This document shows positions 1 to 8,156 of a stretch of 28,236 bases of DNA, piece after piece (the stretch's first letter is position 1; each line of letters starts with the position of its first letter). A program made the translations under genes and the position numbers. This DNA is from an uncultured Oceanospirillaceae bacterium. GTDB taxonomy: Bacteria; Pseudomonadota; Gammaproteobacteria; Pseudomonadales; Oceanobacteraceae. The notes beneath the pieces were generated by a model. The model made no database searches, had not been told where the DNA came from, and saw only the letters and a program-made list of their open reading frames with translations. The DNA lies in NCBI GenBank assembly GCA_937974825.1, contig CALJVD010000227.1, positions 1 to 28,236 of the forward strand, given 5' to 3'.

Positions 1-108
1 TTTTAAGTAATAACGATTATTATTTGTAGATATGGTGTCAGAGGCTGTCTTGTTCGAACCCTGGTAACTGGGTATATGGGTTGTTTTTACTGTCTTCTTT
101 ACAGTTTC

Positions 109-122
109 TTGCCTTATATCAA
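109..122 (+). promoter_or_regulatory. FNR/Anr-like box upstream of ccoN
   Basis: The 14-mer TTGCCTTATATCAA matches the FNR/Anr consensus TTGAT-N4-ATCAA at 8 of 10 defined positions: the right half is perfect and the left half has two mismatches. Its centre (115.5) is about 41 bases before a start site near 156-157, inferred from the -10-like TATCAT at 144-149. That is the class II activator spacing. Anr/FNR control of cco operons is established in pseudomonads, and an fnr-type gene lies in this window. The box is seen directly; its use is inferred. Confidence 0.6.
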
Positions 123-143
123 TGTAGGTAACACTAACATCAT

Positions 144-149
144 TATCAT
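144..149 (+). promoter_or_regulatory. candidate -10 element of the ccoNOQP promoter
   Basis: TATCAT differs from TATAAT at one position and sits where an FNR-dependent class II promoter would need it relative to the box at 109-122. No good -35 is visible, as expected for an activator-dependent promoter. It would give a leader of roughly 180 nt before the ccoN start. The rest of the leader (about 157-335) shows no RNA element I recognise. Confidence 0.4.
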
Positions 150-335
150 TCCTCTCTATGGGTAGAAAATTCAATATCTACTCACTTTTGACTGACGCTT
201 TATGCAAAAAACGAGCATTTATGCTTTTAAAACAAGCATTCAGATGGGCTTAGGTTGCTTTCACATAAGTTCAACATCATAATTACCCGTCTTTTATCAA
301 CCCTTAACTTTCGCTGTAATAATGGAACCCAAATC

Positions 336-1769
336 ATGAGCACAGCATTTGACCATCCTGAATATAACTACAAAGTAGTCCGACAGTTCGCTGTTACTAC
401 TGTATTCTGGGGCATTATTGGTATGGCTGTTGGCGTATTAATCGCTGCACAGCTTGCTTGGCCTGCCCTTAACTTTGATACGCCTTGGCTATCTTTTGGA
501 CGCTTACGCCCGCTACACACTAACGGTGTGATTTACGCGTTTGGTGGTAGTGCGTTATTTGCTACGTCCTATTTTGTGGTACAACGTACCTGTAAAGTAC
601 GCCTATTCTCTGACACTTTATCTGCCTTTACCTTCTGGGGTTGGCAAGCAATTATTGTTGCGGCCGTTATTACCCTTCCATTAGGTATGACTTCTACTAA
701 AGAATACGCTGAATTAGAGTGGCCAATTGATATTTTGGTTGCTTTAGTCTGGGTTGCTTACTTAGTTAACTTCCTAGGTACTATCGCAAAACGTAAAGTT
801 AGCCATATTTATGTAGCTAACTGGTTCTATGCTGCTTTCATTATCATGATTGCAATCCTTTACATCGGTAACAACCTAGCAGTGCCAGTAACACTAACTA
901 AGTCTTACTCTGTGTACTCAGGTGCTATTGATGCCATGGTGCAATGGTGGTGGGGACACAACGCTGTTGGTTTCTTCCTAACTGCTGGTTTCTTAGGGAT
1001 TATGTACTACTTCGTTCCTAAGCAAGCAGGTCGTCCTGTTTATTCTTACCGTCTGTCTATTGTTCACTTCTGGGCATTAATTTCTATTTATGTTTGGGCG
1101 GGTGCTCACCACTTGCACTACTCTGCTCTACCAGACTGGGCACAAACTGCCGGTATGATCATGTCTTTAATCCTATTAGCACCAAGCTGGGGCGGTATGA
1201 TTAACGGTATGATGACTCTATCTGGCGCTTGGCATAAGCTTCGCACCGACCCAATCCTACGTTTCTTAGTGGTGTCATTGTCTTTCTACGGTATGTCTAC
1301 CTTCGAAGGCCCAATGATGTCAATTAAAACTGTAAACGCTCTATCGCATAACACTGACTGGACTATTGGTCACGTTCACGCGGGTGCTTTAGGTTGGGTT
1401 GCCATGGTTTCTATTGGTGCTCTATACCACTTAATCCCAATTATGTACGGCCGTAAGGCAAGCGATATGTACTCTACTCCGCTAATTAATACACACTTCT
1501 GGTTAGCGACTATTGGTACTGTTCTATACATCGCGTCAATGTGGGTTAACGGTATTATGCAAGGCTTAATGTGGCGTGCAGTTAACGCTGACGGTACGTT
1601 AACTTATAGCTTTGTTGAATCTATTGAAGCTTCACACGGCGGTTACGTAGTACGTGTTATTGGTGGCTCGTTATTCTTAATCGGTATGCTACTAATGGGT
1701 TACAACACTTATATGACAGCTCGCGACGCTAAGAGAGAACTTAGCAACGCTCAGCTAGCTCAAGCTTAA
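336..1769 (+). CDS. ccoN: cbb3-type cytochrome c oxidase subunit I (CcoN)
   Basis: This is the catalytic subunit of the inner-membrane cbb3 oxidase, which reduces O2 with high affinity at a haem b3-CuB centre and pumps protons. The protein (477 aa from this start) is strongly hydrophobic, consistent with about 12 membrane helices. Expected ligands are visible: H61, H208 in WWWGHNAVGF, Y252 (the His-Tyr crosslink position), H258-H259, E324, and H346/H348 in GHVHAG. These numbers run one above those remembered for Pseudomonas stutzeri CcoN, which supports the ATG at 336. The frame is open back to a possible start at 255, which would add 27 atypical residues and lacks a good ribosome site. A weak TGGAA precedes 336. 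It is first in ccoNOQP, with ccoO following after 11 nt. Confidence 0.97.
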   Translation: MSTAFDHPEYNYKVVRQFAVTTVFWGIIGMAVGVLIAAQLAWPALNFDTPWLSFGRLRPLHTNGVIYAFGGSALFATSYFVVQRTCKVRLFSDTLSAFTFWGWQAIIVAAVITLPLGMTSTKEYAELEWPIDILVALVWVAYLVNFLGTIAKRKVSHIYVANWFYAAFIIMIAILYIGNNLAVPVTLTKSYSVYSGAIDAMVQWWWGHNAVGFFLTAGFLGIMYYFVPKQAGRPVYSYRLSIVHFWALISIYVWAGAHHLHYSALPDWAQTAGMIMSLILLAPSWGGMINGMMTLSGAWHKLRTDPILRFLVVSLSFYGMSTFEGPMMSIKTVNALSHNTDWTIGHVHAGALGWVAMVSIGALYHLIPIMYGRKASDMYSTPLINTHFWLATIGTVLYIASMWVNGIMQGLMWRAVNADGTLTYSFVESIEASHGGYVVRVIGGSLFLIGMLLMGYNTYMTARDAKRELSNAQLAQA

Positions 1770-1780
1770 GGAGTTTTAAC

Positions 1781-2389
1781 GTGATTAATCATGATAAAAT
1801 CGAAAAAAGTCTACCATTAATGGTGATAATGATTGTTATCGCCTTAAGCTGGGGTGGACTGGCTGAAATCGTTCCTTTGTTTTGGCAGTCAGAAACCACT
1901 GAGCCAATCGAAGGTTTAAAACCTTTAAGTGCATTAGAACTTGAAGGCCGTGATATCTACATCCGCGAAGGTTGCCACGTTTGTCACACTCAAATGGTTC
2001 GTCCATTCCGTGCTGAAACAGAACGTTATGGCCCTTACAAAGTTGCGGCAGAAGACGTGTATGAGCATCCATTCCTATGGGGTTCTAAACGTACTGGTCC
2101 AGACCTAGCTCGTTTAGGTGGTCGTTACTCTGACGAATGGCACCGCGCTCACATGTACAACCCACGTGACGTTGTTCCAGAGTCTATTATGCCTTCGTAC
2201 CCTTGGTTATTTGATGACAAAGTCGACGGCCGTGTTACTCCTAAGAAAATGAAAGCACTTCGCTTAGTTGGCGTACCTTACACCGATGAAGACATCGAAG
2301 GTGCAAAAGCAGCAGTGCATGGTAAAACCGAAATCGAAGCCTTAGTTGCTTACTTGCAACAACTAGGTACTGCAGTCACTAAACGGTAA
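1781..2389 (+). CDS. ccoO: cbb3-type cytochrome c oxidase subunit II (CcoO), monohaem cytochrome c
   Basis: CcoO is the membrane-anchored c-type cytochrome that passes electrons towards CcoN. The 202-aa protein has an N-terminal membrane anchor (about residues 12-34) and one haem c site, GCHVCH (C65, C68, H69), followed by the family-typical QMVRPF stretch. A methionine in ESIMPSYPW is the likely axial ligand. The start is GTG: a strong AAGGAG (1768-1773) overlaps the ccoN stop with 7 nt spacing, and the nearby ATG at 1791 is out of frame. Length and composition are normal for the family, and the gene is co-transcribed with ccoN and ccoQ. Confidence 0.97.
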   Translation: MINHDKIEKSLPLMVIMIVIALSWGGLAEIVPLFWQSETTEPIEGLKPLSALELEGRDIYIREGCHVCHTQMVRPFRAETERYGPYKVAAEDVYEHPFLWGSKRTGPDLARLGGRYSDEWHRAHMYNPRDVVPESIMPSYPWLFDDKVDGRVTPKKMKALRLVGVPYTDEDIEGAKAAVHGKTEIEALVAYLQQLGTAVTKR

Positions 2390-2393
2390 CCCT

Positions 2394-2564
2394 ATGGATA
2401 TTAACGACGTACGCGGAATTGGTACTGTTATTGCTCTTATCGCTTTCTGCGGCATTATTTGGTGGGCCTATGGCTCATCACGCCGCGAGCGCTTTGAAGA
2501 AGATGCGAACATACCCTTTTACGATGAAGATGAACCGCGCAACGACGATAAGCGGAGTAAATAA
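2394..2564 (+). CDS. ccoQ: cbb3-type oxidase small subunit (CcoQ/FixQ)
   Basis: This is a 56-aa protein beginning MDINDVRGIG. It has one membrane helix (about residues 9-26), a basic stretch SSRRER, and an acidic hydrophilic tail (YDEDEPRNDD). That layout and the position between ccoO and ccoP are typical of CcoQ, a small subunit reported to stabilise the oxidase or its association with CcoP. It starts 4 nt after the ccoO stop and ends 3 nt before ccoP, so translation is probably coupled. Sequence conservation in this family is low, so position carries much of the identification. Confidence 0.9.
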   Translation: MDINDVRGIGTVIALIAFCGIIWWAYGSSRRERFEEDANIPFYDEDEPRNDDKRSK

Positions 2565-2567
2565 ATT

Positions 2568-3491
2568 ATGTTAAGTACATTTTGGCAAATATGGGTCACG
2601 GTAATTGTCGTGGGCTCAATGATCGGTTGCGGTTTACTGATCACGTATACCAGTCGTGGCATGAAAAAAGATGAAACGACAGAGACTACTGGTCACACTT
2701 ATGACGGTATTGAAGAGTTTGATAACCCTCTACCACGTTGGTGGGTATTCATGTTCTGGGGAACCATTATCTTTGGTTTCTTATATATCGGTATGTATGG
2801 CCTAGGTAACTTCAAAGGCTTCTTAAAGCTAGAAGTTGATGGCGAACAAGTAAGCTGGACGTCTGAAAACCAATGGAAAGCTGAAGTTCAAGCATTTGAC
2901 GCAAAGATTGCTCCTTTATATGAAAAATACTCGGCTATTCCTGTAGAAGAGTTAGTTCATGACGAAGAAGCATTAATGTCTGGTCAGCGTTTATATAAGA
3001 GCAACTGCTCTGTGTGCCACGGCACAAGTGCTAAAGGCGCTAAAGGCTTCCCTAACCTAACCGACAACGATTGGTTATATGGCGGTACTCCTGCTGCTAT
3101 TAAACAAACAATCTCTTATGGTCGTCAGGGTGTAATGCCAGCTCAAGAGAGCATCTTAGGCGCTGAAGGCGTTACTGACATGGTTCACTATGTGCGTAGC
3201 CTATCTGGCTTATCACACGAAGAAGAACGTGCAGAAAACGCTGAAGCTAACTTCAAAACCTACTGTGCTGTGTGTCACGCACAAGACGGTACTGGTAACC
3301 AGTTAGTTGGTGCTCCTAACTTAACTGACGAAGTTTGGTTATATGGTGGCTCTTCTAAAGAAATTGAGTTTACGTTGAAGCATGGCCGTAGCGGTAACAT
3401 GCCAGCTCACAAAGATATTTTAGGCAGCAATGCTGACGCTAAAATTCACCTGTTAACTACATACGTTTATTCTCTTTCTAACAAAGAGTAA
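2568..3491 (+). CDS. ccoP: cbb3-type cytochrome c oxidase subunit III (CcoP), dihaem cytochrome c
   Basis: CcoP receives electrons from soluble c-type cytochromes and passes them to CcoO. The 307-aa protein has two N-terminal membrane helices (about residues 5-27 and 57-79), with the FDNPLPRWW motif between them that is characteristic of CcoP/FixP. Two periplasmic cytochrome c domains follow: CSVCH (C147, C150, H151) and CAVCH (C233, C236, H237), with likely axial methionines M190 and M278 in the repeated motifs GVMPA and GNMPA. GGAG at 2554-2557 lies within the end of ccoQ. It is the last gene of the oxidase structural operon, with a terminator hairpin about 50 nt downstream. Confidence 0.97.
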   Translation: MLSTFWQIWVTVIVVGSMIGCGLLITYTSRGMKKDETTETTGHTYDGIEEFDNPLPRWWVFMFWGTIIFGFLYIGMYGLGNFKGFLKLEVDGEQVSWTSENQWKAEVQAFDAKIAPLYEKYSAIPVEELVHDEEALMSGQRLYKSNCSVCHGTSAKGAKGFPNLTDNDWLYGGTPAAIKQTISYGRQGVMPAQESILGAEGVTDMVHYVRSLSGLSHEEERAENAEANFKTYCAVCHAQDGTGNQLVGAPNLTDEVWLYGGSSKEIEFTLKHGRSGNMPAHKDILGSNADAKIHLLTTYVYSLSNKE

Positions 3492-3539
3492 GGTCTTACT
3501 TCCTGTCAGCTGCCTACTGGCACATGAAGTAATCTTTAT

Positions 3540-3564
3540 AAAAGCGGCGCAAGCCGCTTTTTTT
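3540..3564 (+). terminator. intrinsic terminator after ccoP
   Basis: A perfect 9-bp stem (AAAAGCGGC 3540-3548 with GCCGCTTTT 3553-3561) closes a GCAA tetraloop and runs into seven T residues (3558-3564). It lies between ccoP and ccoG, so ccoNOQP and ccoGHIS are probably separate units or joined only by read-through. Confidence 0.9.
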
Positions 3565-3591
3565 GTCTAAAACAAGCAAGGTAGTCGTAGT

Positions 3592-5001
3592 ATGAGCAAG
3601 ATTCCTGTTAAAGACGTTACCCCCGAACCCGAAACTCAAAGCCTCTACAAGAAGCGTGAAAAAATTTACATGCGCGAGGTTGAAGGCTTTTTTAATAACC
3701 TGCGTCAGTGGCTGTTAGGTGCACTACTGGTTCTTTTCTACGGCACAGTTTGGCTGAAATGGGATGGACGCCAAGCGGTACTATTTGACTTACCTGCTCG
3801 TCAGTTTCACATTTTCGGTATTACCTTCTGGCCACAAGATTTCATGCTGTTGGCCTGGATACTGATTATTGCTGCTTACGGTTTGTTTACCGTTACTAAC
3901 TACGCTGGTCGTTTATGGTGTGGTTACGCTTGTCCTCAAACCTCATGGACATTTATTTTCATGTGGATTGAAGAGAAAGTAGAAGGTACGCGTAACGCTC
4001 GTATGAAGTTAGATAAACAACCTCTGAGCGCAGAAAAAGTACGTAAGAAAGCAACCAAACATATTTTATGGGCTATTATTGCGCTTTGGTCTGGTATGAC
4101 CTTCGTAGGCTACTTTACTCCTATCCGCGACTTAGTACCCGACTACTTTACCTTATCAGCGAATGGCTGGGCTCTATTTTGGGTGACCTTTATAGGCTTT
4201 ATGACCTACATGAACGCTGGTTGGCTTCGTGAGCAAGTATGTATTTACATGTGCCCTTATGCTCGCTTCCAGTCAGTGATGTACGACAGCGATACCTACG
4301 CTGTATCGTATGATTTCAATCGTGGTGAACCACGTGGTTTCCGTAACAAAAAACAAACGAAAGAAGAACAAGACGCATTGGGCGACTGTGTAGACTGTTC
4401 TTTATGCGTTCAGGTTTGTCCTGTTGGTATCGATATTCGTGACGGCTTGCAGTACCAGTGTATTGCTTGTGGTTTATGTATTGATGCTTGTGACAGCGTG
4501 ATGGATAAAATCGACAAGCCAAGAGGCTTAATTCGTTACGCAACGGAAGAAGAGCTAAAAGGCGGTAAGACACATTTCTTACGTCCTCGTTTAGTTGGCT
4601 ACTTTACCGTGTTATTAATTATGATTACGGCCTTCAGCTATGTGCTGCTAACGCGCACACCATTTAAGCTAGAAATTGAGCGTGGTCGTGGTTCGCTGTA
4701 TCAATTAACGGTTAATGACACCATCACTAACGGTTATAACTTAAAGCTGATTAACATGTCTCAATCTCCTAATACTTATACATTAGAGGTTCAGGGCTTA
4801 GATGGCTTGAAGATGGATGCAGAAACCACTTATGACTTAAACGTTAACGAGCTACGTGAAGTGCTACTTACTCTGGAACTTGACCCTGCAAAAGTAAAAC
4901 TAAAAGAAAGCCGCAATGAAATTAAATTTGTGGTGCGTGATGCAGAGACAGGTGAGATTATTACAGAAGCTAAGAACGCCTTTATTGCGCCGTTAAACTA
5001 A
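3592..5001 (+). CDS. ccoG: cbb3 oxidase assembly protein CcoG (FixG/RdxA), polyferredoxin-like
   Basis: CcoG is a membrane Fe-S protein needed for cbb3 assembly and proposed to reduce copper for its delivery to CcoN. The 469-aa protein has several membrane helices. Paired cysteines lie at C110/C114 (CGYACPQ) and C217/C221 (CIYMCPYARFQ). A ferredoxin-like region carries two [4Fe-4S] sets: C266, C269, C272, C276 and C290, C293, C296, C300. A further helix (about 335-355) precedes a C-terminal immunoglobulin-like FixG domain (about 360-469). AAGG at 3578-3581 precedes the ATG. ccoH follows after 16 nt. The terminator upstream implies its own promoter in 3492-3591 or read-through; I found no clear FNR box there. 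Confidence 0.96.
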   Translation: MSKIPVKDVTPEPETQSLYKKREKIYMREVEGFFNNLRQWLLGALLVLFYGTVWLKWDGRQAVLFDLPARQFHIFGITFWPQDFMLLAWILIIAAYGLFTVTNYAGRLWCGYACPQTSWTFIFMWIEEKVEGTRNARMKLDKQPLSAEKVRKKATKHILWAIIALWSGMTFVGYFTPIRDLVPDYFTLSANGWALFWVTFIGFMTYMNAGWLREQVCIYMCPYARFQSVMYDSDTYAVSYDFNRGEPRGFRNKKQTKEEQDALGDCVDCSLCVQVCPVGIDIRDGLQYQCIACGLCIDACDSVMDKIDKPRGLIRYATEEELKGGKTHFLRPRLVGYFTVLLIMITAFSYVLLTRTPFKLEIERGRGSLYQLTVNDTITNGYNLKLINMSQSPNTYTLEVQGLDGLKMDAETTYDLNVNELREVLLTLELDPAKVKLKESRNEIKFVVRDAETGEIITEAKNAFIAPLN

Positions 5002-5017
5002 TATATTTGAGGTAAGA

Positions 5018-5521
5018 ATGAACCCAAACCAAGGTGAGTCGTTCACCCCGTTTTACAAAGAACCTATGGTTCTGCTATTAATCATTTTCCCAGTGGCTTC
5101 TATCATCTGGGGGATGGTAATGCTGTCACTCGCTTTTAACGGAAAGGATTCCTTGGTGTCTGATAGCTATTACAAAGACGGTGTTTCTTATACAGAAAAC
5201 GAAGATCTGATAAAAAACGCACGTACTCATAAAGTAAGCAGTGAAATCAGTTTCACCGTAGGTGGCGTTGAACTTACCCTCCATGGTGATTTTGAATCGG
5301 AACCTCACTCATTACAATTACAGTTGATTCATCCTACGCTTGAAGACCGCGACTTAATTGTCTTTATGCAACGCATTGGTCCAGGCCAATACGCTGGTGT
5401 TATGGAACAAGACCTAGACGACAGACGTCATATTTGGTTGGCAAGCTTAGAACAAAAGTGGCGCATTAATACAACGGATACAGTGCACCCAGGTAAGGTT
5501 GTTGTTATTAAAAATCCATGA
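5018..5521 (+). CDS. ccoH: cbb3 oxidase assembly protein CcoH (FixH family)
   Basis: CcoH/FixH is a single-span membrane protein required for cbb3 assembly that associates with CcoN and with the copper ATPase CcoI. The 167-aa protein has the typical opening with TPFYKEP, a membrane helix at about residues 17-40, then SDSYYKDG and a periplasmic beta-rich domain. GAGGTAAGA precedes the ATG. Its stop overlaps the ccoI start by 4 nt (ATGA, 5518-5521), which indicates translational coupling. Sequence conservation is modest, but position and motifs agree. Confidence 0.93.
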   Translation: MNPNQGESFTPFYKEPMVLLLIIFPVASIIWGMVMLSLAFNGKDSLVSDSYYKDGVSYTENEDLIKNARTHKVSSEISFTVGGVELTLHGDFESEPHSLQLQLIHPTLEDRDLIVFMQRIGPGQYAGVMEQDLDDRRHIWLASLEQKWRINTTDTVHPGKVVVIKNP

Positions 5522-7926
5522 CCCAAAAGTTGATAACTAAGTGTTTTCATTGTGGCGAAGCCGTTACTGATGGTGACCGTTGGTCTACCGTTATTGATGG
5601 CAAGCCACAAGCTATGTGCTGCCCCGGCTGTAAAGCCGTAGCCGAAGCCATTATTGATAGTGGTTTAAATGACTACTACCAACATCGTACTAAGCTCCCT
5701 GATGTTTCACCGGCTGAATTTGATAGCAGCACGCTTGAAGCCCGTGAAACTTTGCTGTTTTATGACAGCCCTGCCCTGCAACAACAATTTGTCGCCCGTG
5801 ATAACAACATGGCTGAAGCCAGTTTTATTATCGACGGCATAAGTTGTGCTGCTTGTTCTTGGTTAATTGAACATCGTATGGCACAGCTTAAAGGGGTGAC
5901 CAAAGCCACCCTTAACTTATCGAACCATCGTTTATTTATTCAATGGAACCACGACGAAGTACTGGTTTCTTCATTGATTGAAGCGTTATTACGCTTAGGC
6001 TATAAAGCCACCCCTTTTTCGGCCAGTAGCCAAGAGGCTTCTCGTCATCAAGAAAACAAAATTGCCATACGCCGTTTAGCCTTAGCCGGCTTTGGCATGA
6101 TGCAAATGATGATGATGACTATTCCTACCTATTCTGAAATGACTACGTTAGAAGAGTTCTTTCTACGTATTGCTCAGTTAGTGTTAGCTATTCCTGTGGT
6201 CTTTTACAGTGGCGCACCCTTTTACAAAGCCGCCTACAGAGATATTAAATCACGTCATTTAACCATGGACGTGCCAGTTACCTTGGCCATTATGTTGGCA
6301 TTTTCGGCCAGTATTTGGAGTACCTTCAACCAAGGGCAAGATGAATACTTTAGTGAAGTGAGTATGTTCATCTTCTTCTTACTGGTTGGTCGTTACTTTG
6401 AGATGCGTGCTCGACACCGCATGAACCGAGCCGGTAATAACTTACTTACGTTACTGCCGAACTTAGCTATTCGGGTATCAGATAATGGCGAAGAAGAGCT
6501 TATTGCCGCCACTGATATTCAGCTAGGGGATACTTTGCGCGTTAAGCCAGGGCAATCTATTGCCGCTGATGGTATCGTCCTTGAAGGCAGAAGCTCCGCC
6601 GACGAAGCCGCCCTAACCGGTGAGTACTTACCGGTCACCAAAGAAAAAGGCAGCATGTTAATTGGCGGAACGATTAACATTGAAAGCCCACTGTTAATGA
6701 AGGTAACGGCCACGGGTGCCGACGCTCAAATTTCAACCATTATGCGTTTGCTCGACCGTGCCCAGCAATCTAAACCTAAAGCGGCCATGATTGCCGACAA
6801 GGTTGCTAGCTACTTTATTCTTGGCGTTTTATTTGTTGCCGTTGCGGTCTTCTTGTTCTGGTTGCCACAAGGAATAGAGAAAGCCTTCTTTGTTGTGCTG
6901 TCTGTCTTAGTTGTCACCTGCCCTTGTGCGCTTGCATTGGCAACGCCAACCGCACTAACGGCGGCTACGGCTGCCTTACGAGAGCGCGGCCTGCTTATTA
7001 GTCAAAGTCATGTGTTAGAAACACTTCCCCAAGTAACCCGTGTAGTGTTTGATAAAACCGGAACCCTTACTCAAGGGCGCTTAACCTTAGATCAAGTTGT
7101 GCCACTGAGCACCTTGAGTGAATCTGATATTCTCGGTTTGGCATCTGGCCTAGAAAAATACAGCACTCACCCTATTGCCCGTGCGTTTAATAAAATTGAA
7201 CCCACTCAAATTGATAGCCCTGAGCAGATTTCTGGTCAAGGCGTAAAAGGACTTTGGCAAGGTAAGGAAGTACGCTTAGGTCGTGCAGATTTTGCTTGGT
7301 CAATGCCATTAACACCTCCTTCAAAAGAAGGACAATGGTTATTGTTGGCCAGCGAAGATGAAGCACTGGCTTGGTTACAACTCAATGACAGTTTACGAAA
7401 AAGCGCCTACAGTGTTATACCTGAGCTGCAACGCCGTGGGTTGAAGGTATCGTTACTTACTGGTGACCCTAGCGAAGCCGGTCCTAAAGTTGCGAAAACA
7501 TTGGGCATTGATGACGTACGCATAGGCATGTCTCCAGAAGGTAAGTTGGCGACCGTACAAGCATGGCAAGAAGCCGGTGAAAAAGTAATGATGGTGGGTG
7601 ATGGTATTAACGATGTGTTAGTACTGGCAGCGGCCGATTTATCACTGGCCGTGAGTGAAGCCAGTGATTTGGCAAAAACCAACGCCGACACCTTACTTAA
7701 CAATGGCCAGCTAGAAGTGATTTTGCAAATGTTAGATACCGGTCGTAAAACTCGTCGTATCATTGCACAAAACCACGCTTGGGCCATTGGTTATAACTTA
7801 ACTGCCTTACCTGCAGCCGCTGCTGGTATAGTTGAACCTTGGCAAGCAGCCATCGGCATGTCATTAAGTTCTATGATCGTTATCACTAATGCGTTACGCC
7901 TTTTACGAACTAAAAAAGTGAGGTAG
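5518..7926 (+). CDS. ccoI: P1B-type copper-translocating ATPase for cbb3 assembly (CcoI/FixI, CopA2-like)
   Basis: CcoI is an inner-membrane Cu+ ATPase that moves copper out of the cytoplasm for CcoN metallation. The 802-aa protein begins with a cysteine-rich region typical of the FixI branch (C9/C12, and C34, C35, C38 in CCPGCKA). An HMA domain follows with GISCAAC (C110, C113). The core carries the transmembrane CPC motif (468-470), the phosphorylation site DKTGT (D512), an SxxHP-type motif (STHPIA) and GDGIND (694-699). All catalytic motifs are intact, and no frameshift is seen. It is translationally coupled to ccoH, with ccoS starting 2 nt after its stop. Confidence 0.97.
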   Translation: MTQKLITKCFHCGEAVTDGDRWSTVIDGKPQAMCCPGCKAVAEAIIDSGLNDYYQHRTKLPDVSPAEFDSSTLEARETLLFYDSPALQQQFVARDNNMAEASFIIDGISCAACSWLIEHRMAQLKGVTKATLNLSNHRLFIQWNHDEVLVSSLIEALLRLGYKATPFSASSQEASRHQENKIAIRRLALAGFGMMQMMMMTIPTYSEMTTLEEFFLRIAQLVLAIPVVFYSGAPFYKAAYRDIKSRHLTMDVPVTLAIMLAFSASIWSTFNQGQDEYFSEVSMFIFFLLVGRYFEMRARHRMNRAGNNLLTLLPNLAIRVSDNGEEELIAATDIQLGDTLRVKPGQSIAADGIVLEGRSSADEAALTGEYLPVTKEKGSMLIGGTINIESPLLMKVTATGADAQISTIMRLLDRAQQSKPKAAMIADKVASYFILGVLFVAVAVFLFWLPQGIEKAFFVVLSVLVVTCPCALALATPTALTAATAALRERGLLISQSHVLETLPQVTRVVFDKTGTLTQGRLTLDQVVPLSTLSESDILGLASGLEKYSTHPIARAFNKIEPTQIDSPEQISGQGVKGLWQGKEVRLGRADFAWSMPLTPPSKEGQWLLLASEDEALAWLQLNDSLRKSAYSVIPELQRRGLKVSLLTGDPSEAGPKVAKTLGIDDVRIGMSPEGKLATVQAWQEAGEKVMMVGDGINDVLVLAAADLSLAVSEASDLAKTNADTLLNNGQLEVILQMLDTGRKTRRIIAQNHAWAIGYNLTALPAAAAGIVEPWQAAIGMSLSSMIVITNALRLLRTKKVR

Positions 7927-7928
7927 TT

Positions 7929-8102
7929 ATGGATTTACTCTACGCCATCGTGCCCTTTTCAACGATTCTTTTAATCTTGGCTATTCTTACTTTTTTTTGG
8001 GCGGTACGCAGTGACCAATTTGAAGATTTAGATTCGCCGGCGCATCGTATTTTGTTTGATGACGACGAACCAGAGAAGAAAACGGACGATAATAAAGAAT
8101 AA
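7929..8102 (+). CDS. ccoS: cbb3 oxidase maturation protein CcoS
   Basis: This is a 57-aa protein starting MDLLYAIVPF. It has one membrane helix (about residues 5-25) followed by the CcoS signature AVRSDQFEDLD, then SPAHRILFDDDE and a charged tail. CcoS is required for insertion of redox cofactors into CcoN in the systems studied. It begins 2 nt after ccoI, as is usual in ccoGHIS clusters. Length and motif match the family. Confidence 0.93.
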   Translation: MDLLYAIVPFSTILLILAILTFFWAVRSDQFEDLDSPAHRILFDDDEPEKKTDDNKE

Positions 8103-8156
8103 TAAGCGCTGTTTTAAACCCTGATTAATTTTTGCTTTACAGGTAAGGTAATTAAA

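Noticed and set aside
45..75. TTCGAAC with flanking CCTGG, resembling a tRNA T-loop
   Set aside because: On neither strand do the flanking five bases pair as a T-stem, and no acceptor or anticodon arm is visible, so no tRNA is supported.
255..335. Upstream in-frame start giving CcoN 27 extra residues
   Set aside because: The extension does not resemble CcoN N-termini, has no good ribosome site, and the ATG at 336 reproduces the expected ligand numbering.
7407..7787. 126-codon open frame antisense to ccoI
   Set aside because: It lies wholly inside the conserved ATPase catalytic region, shows no recognisable protein motif and is a by-product of codon use on the opposite strand.
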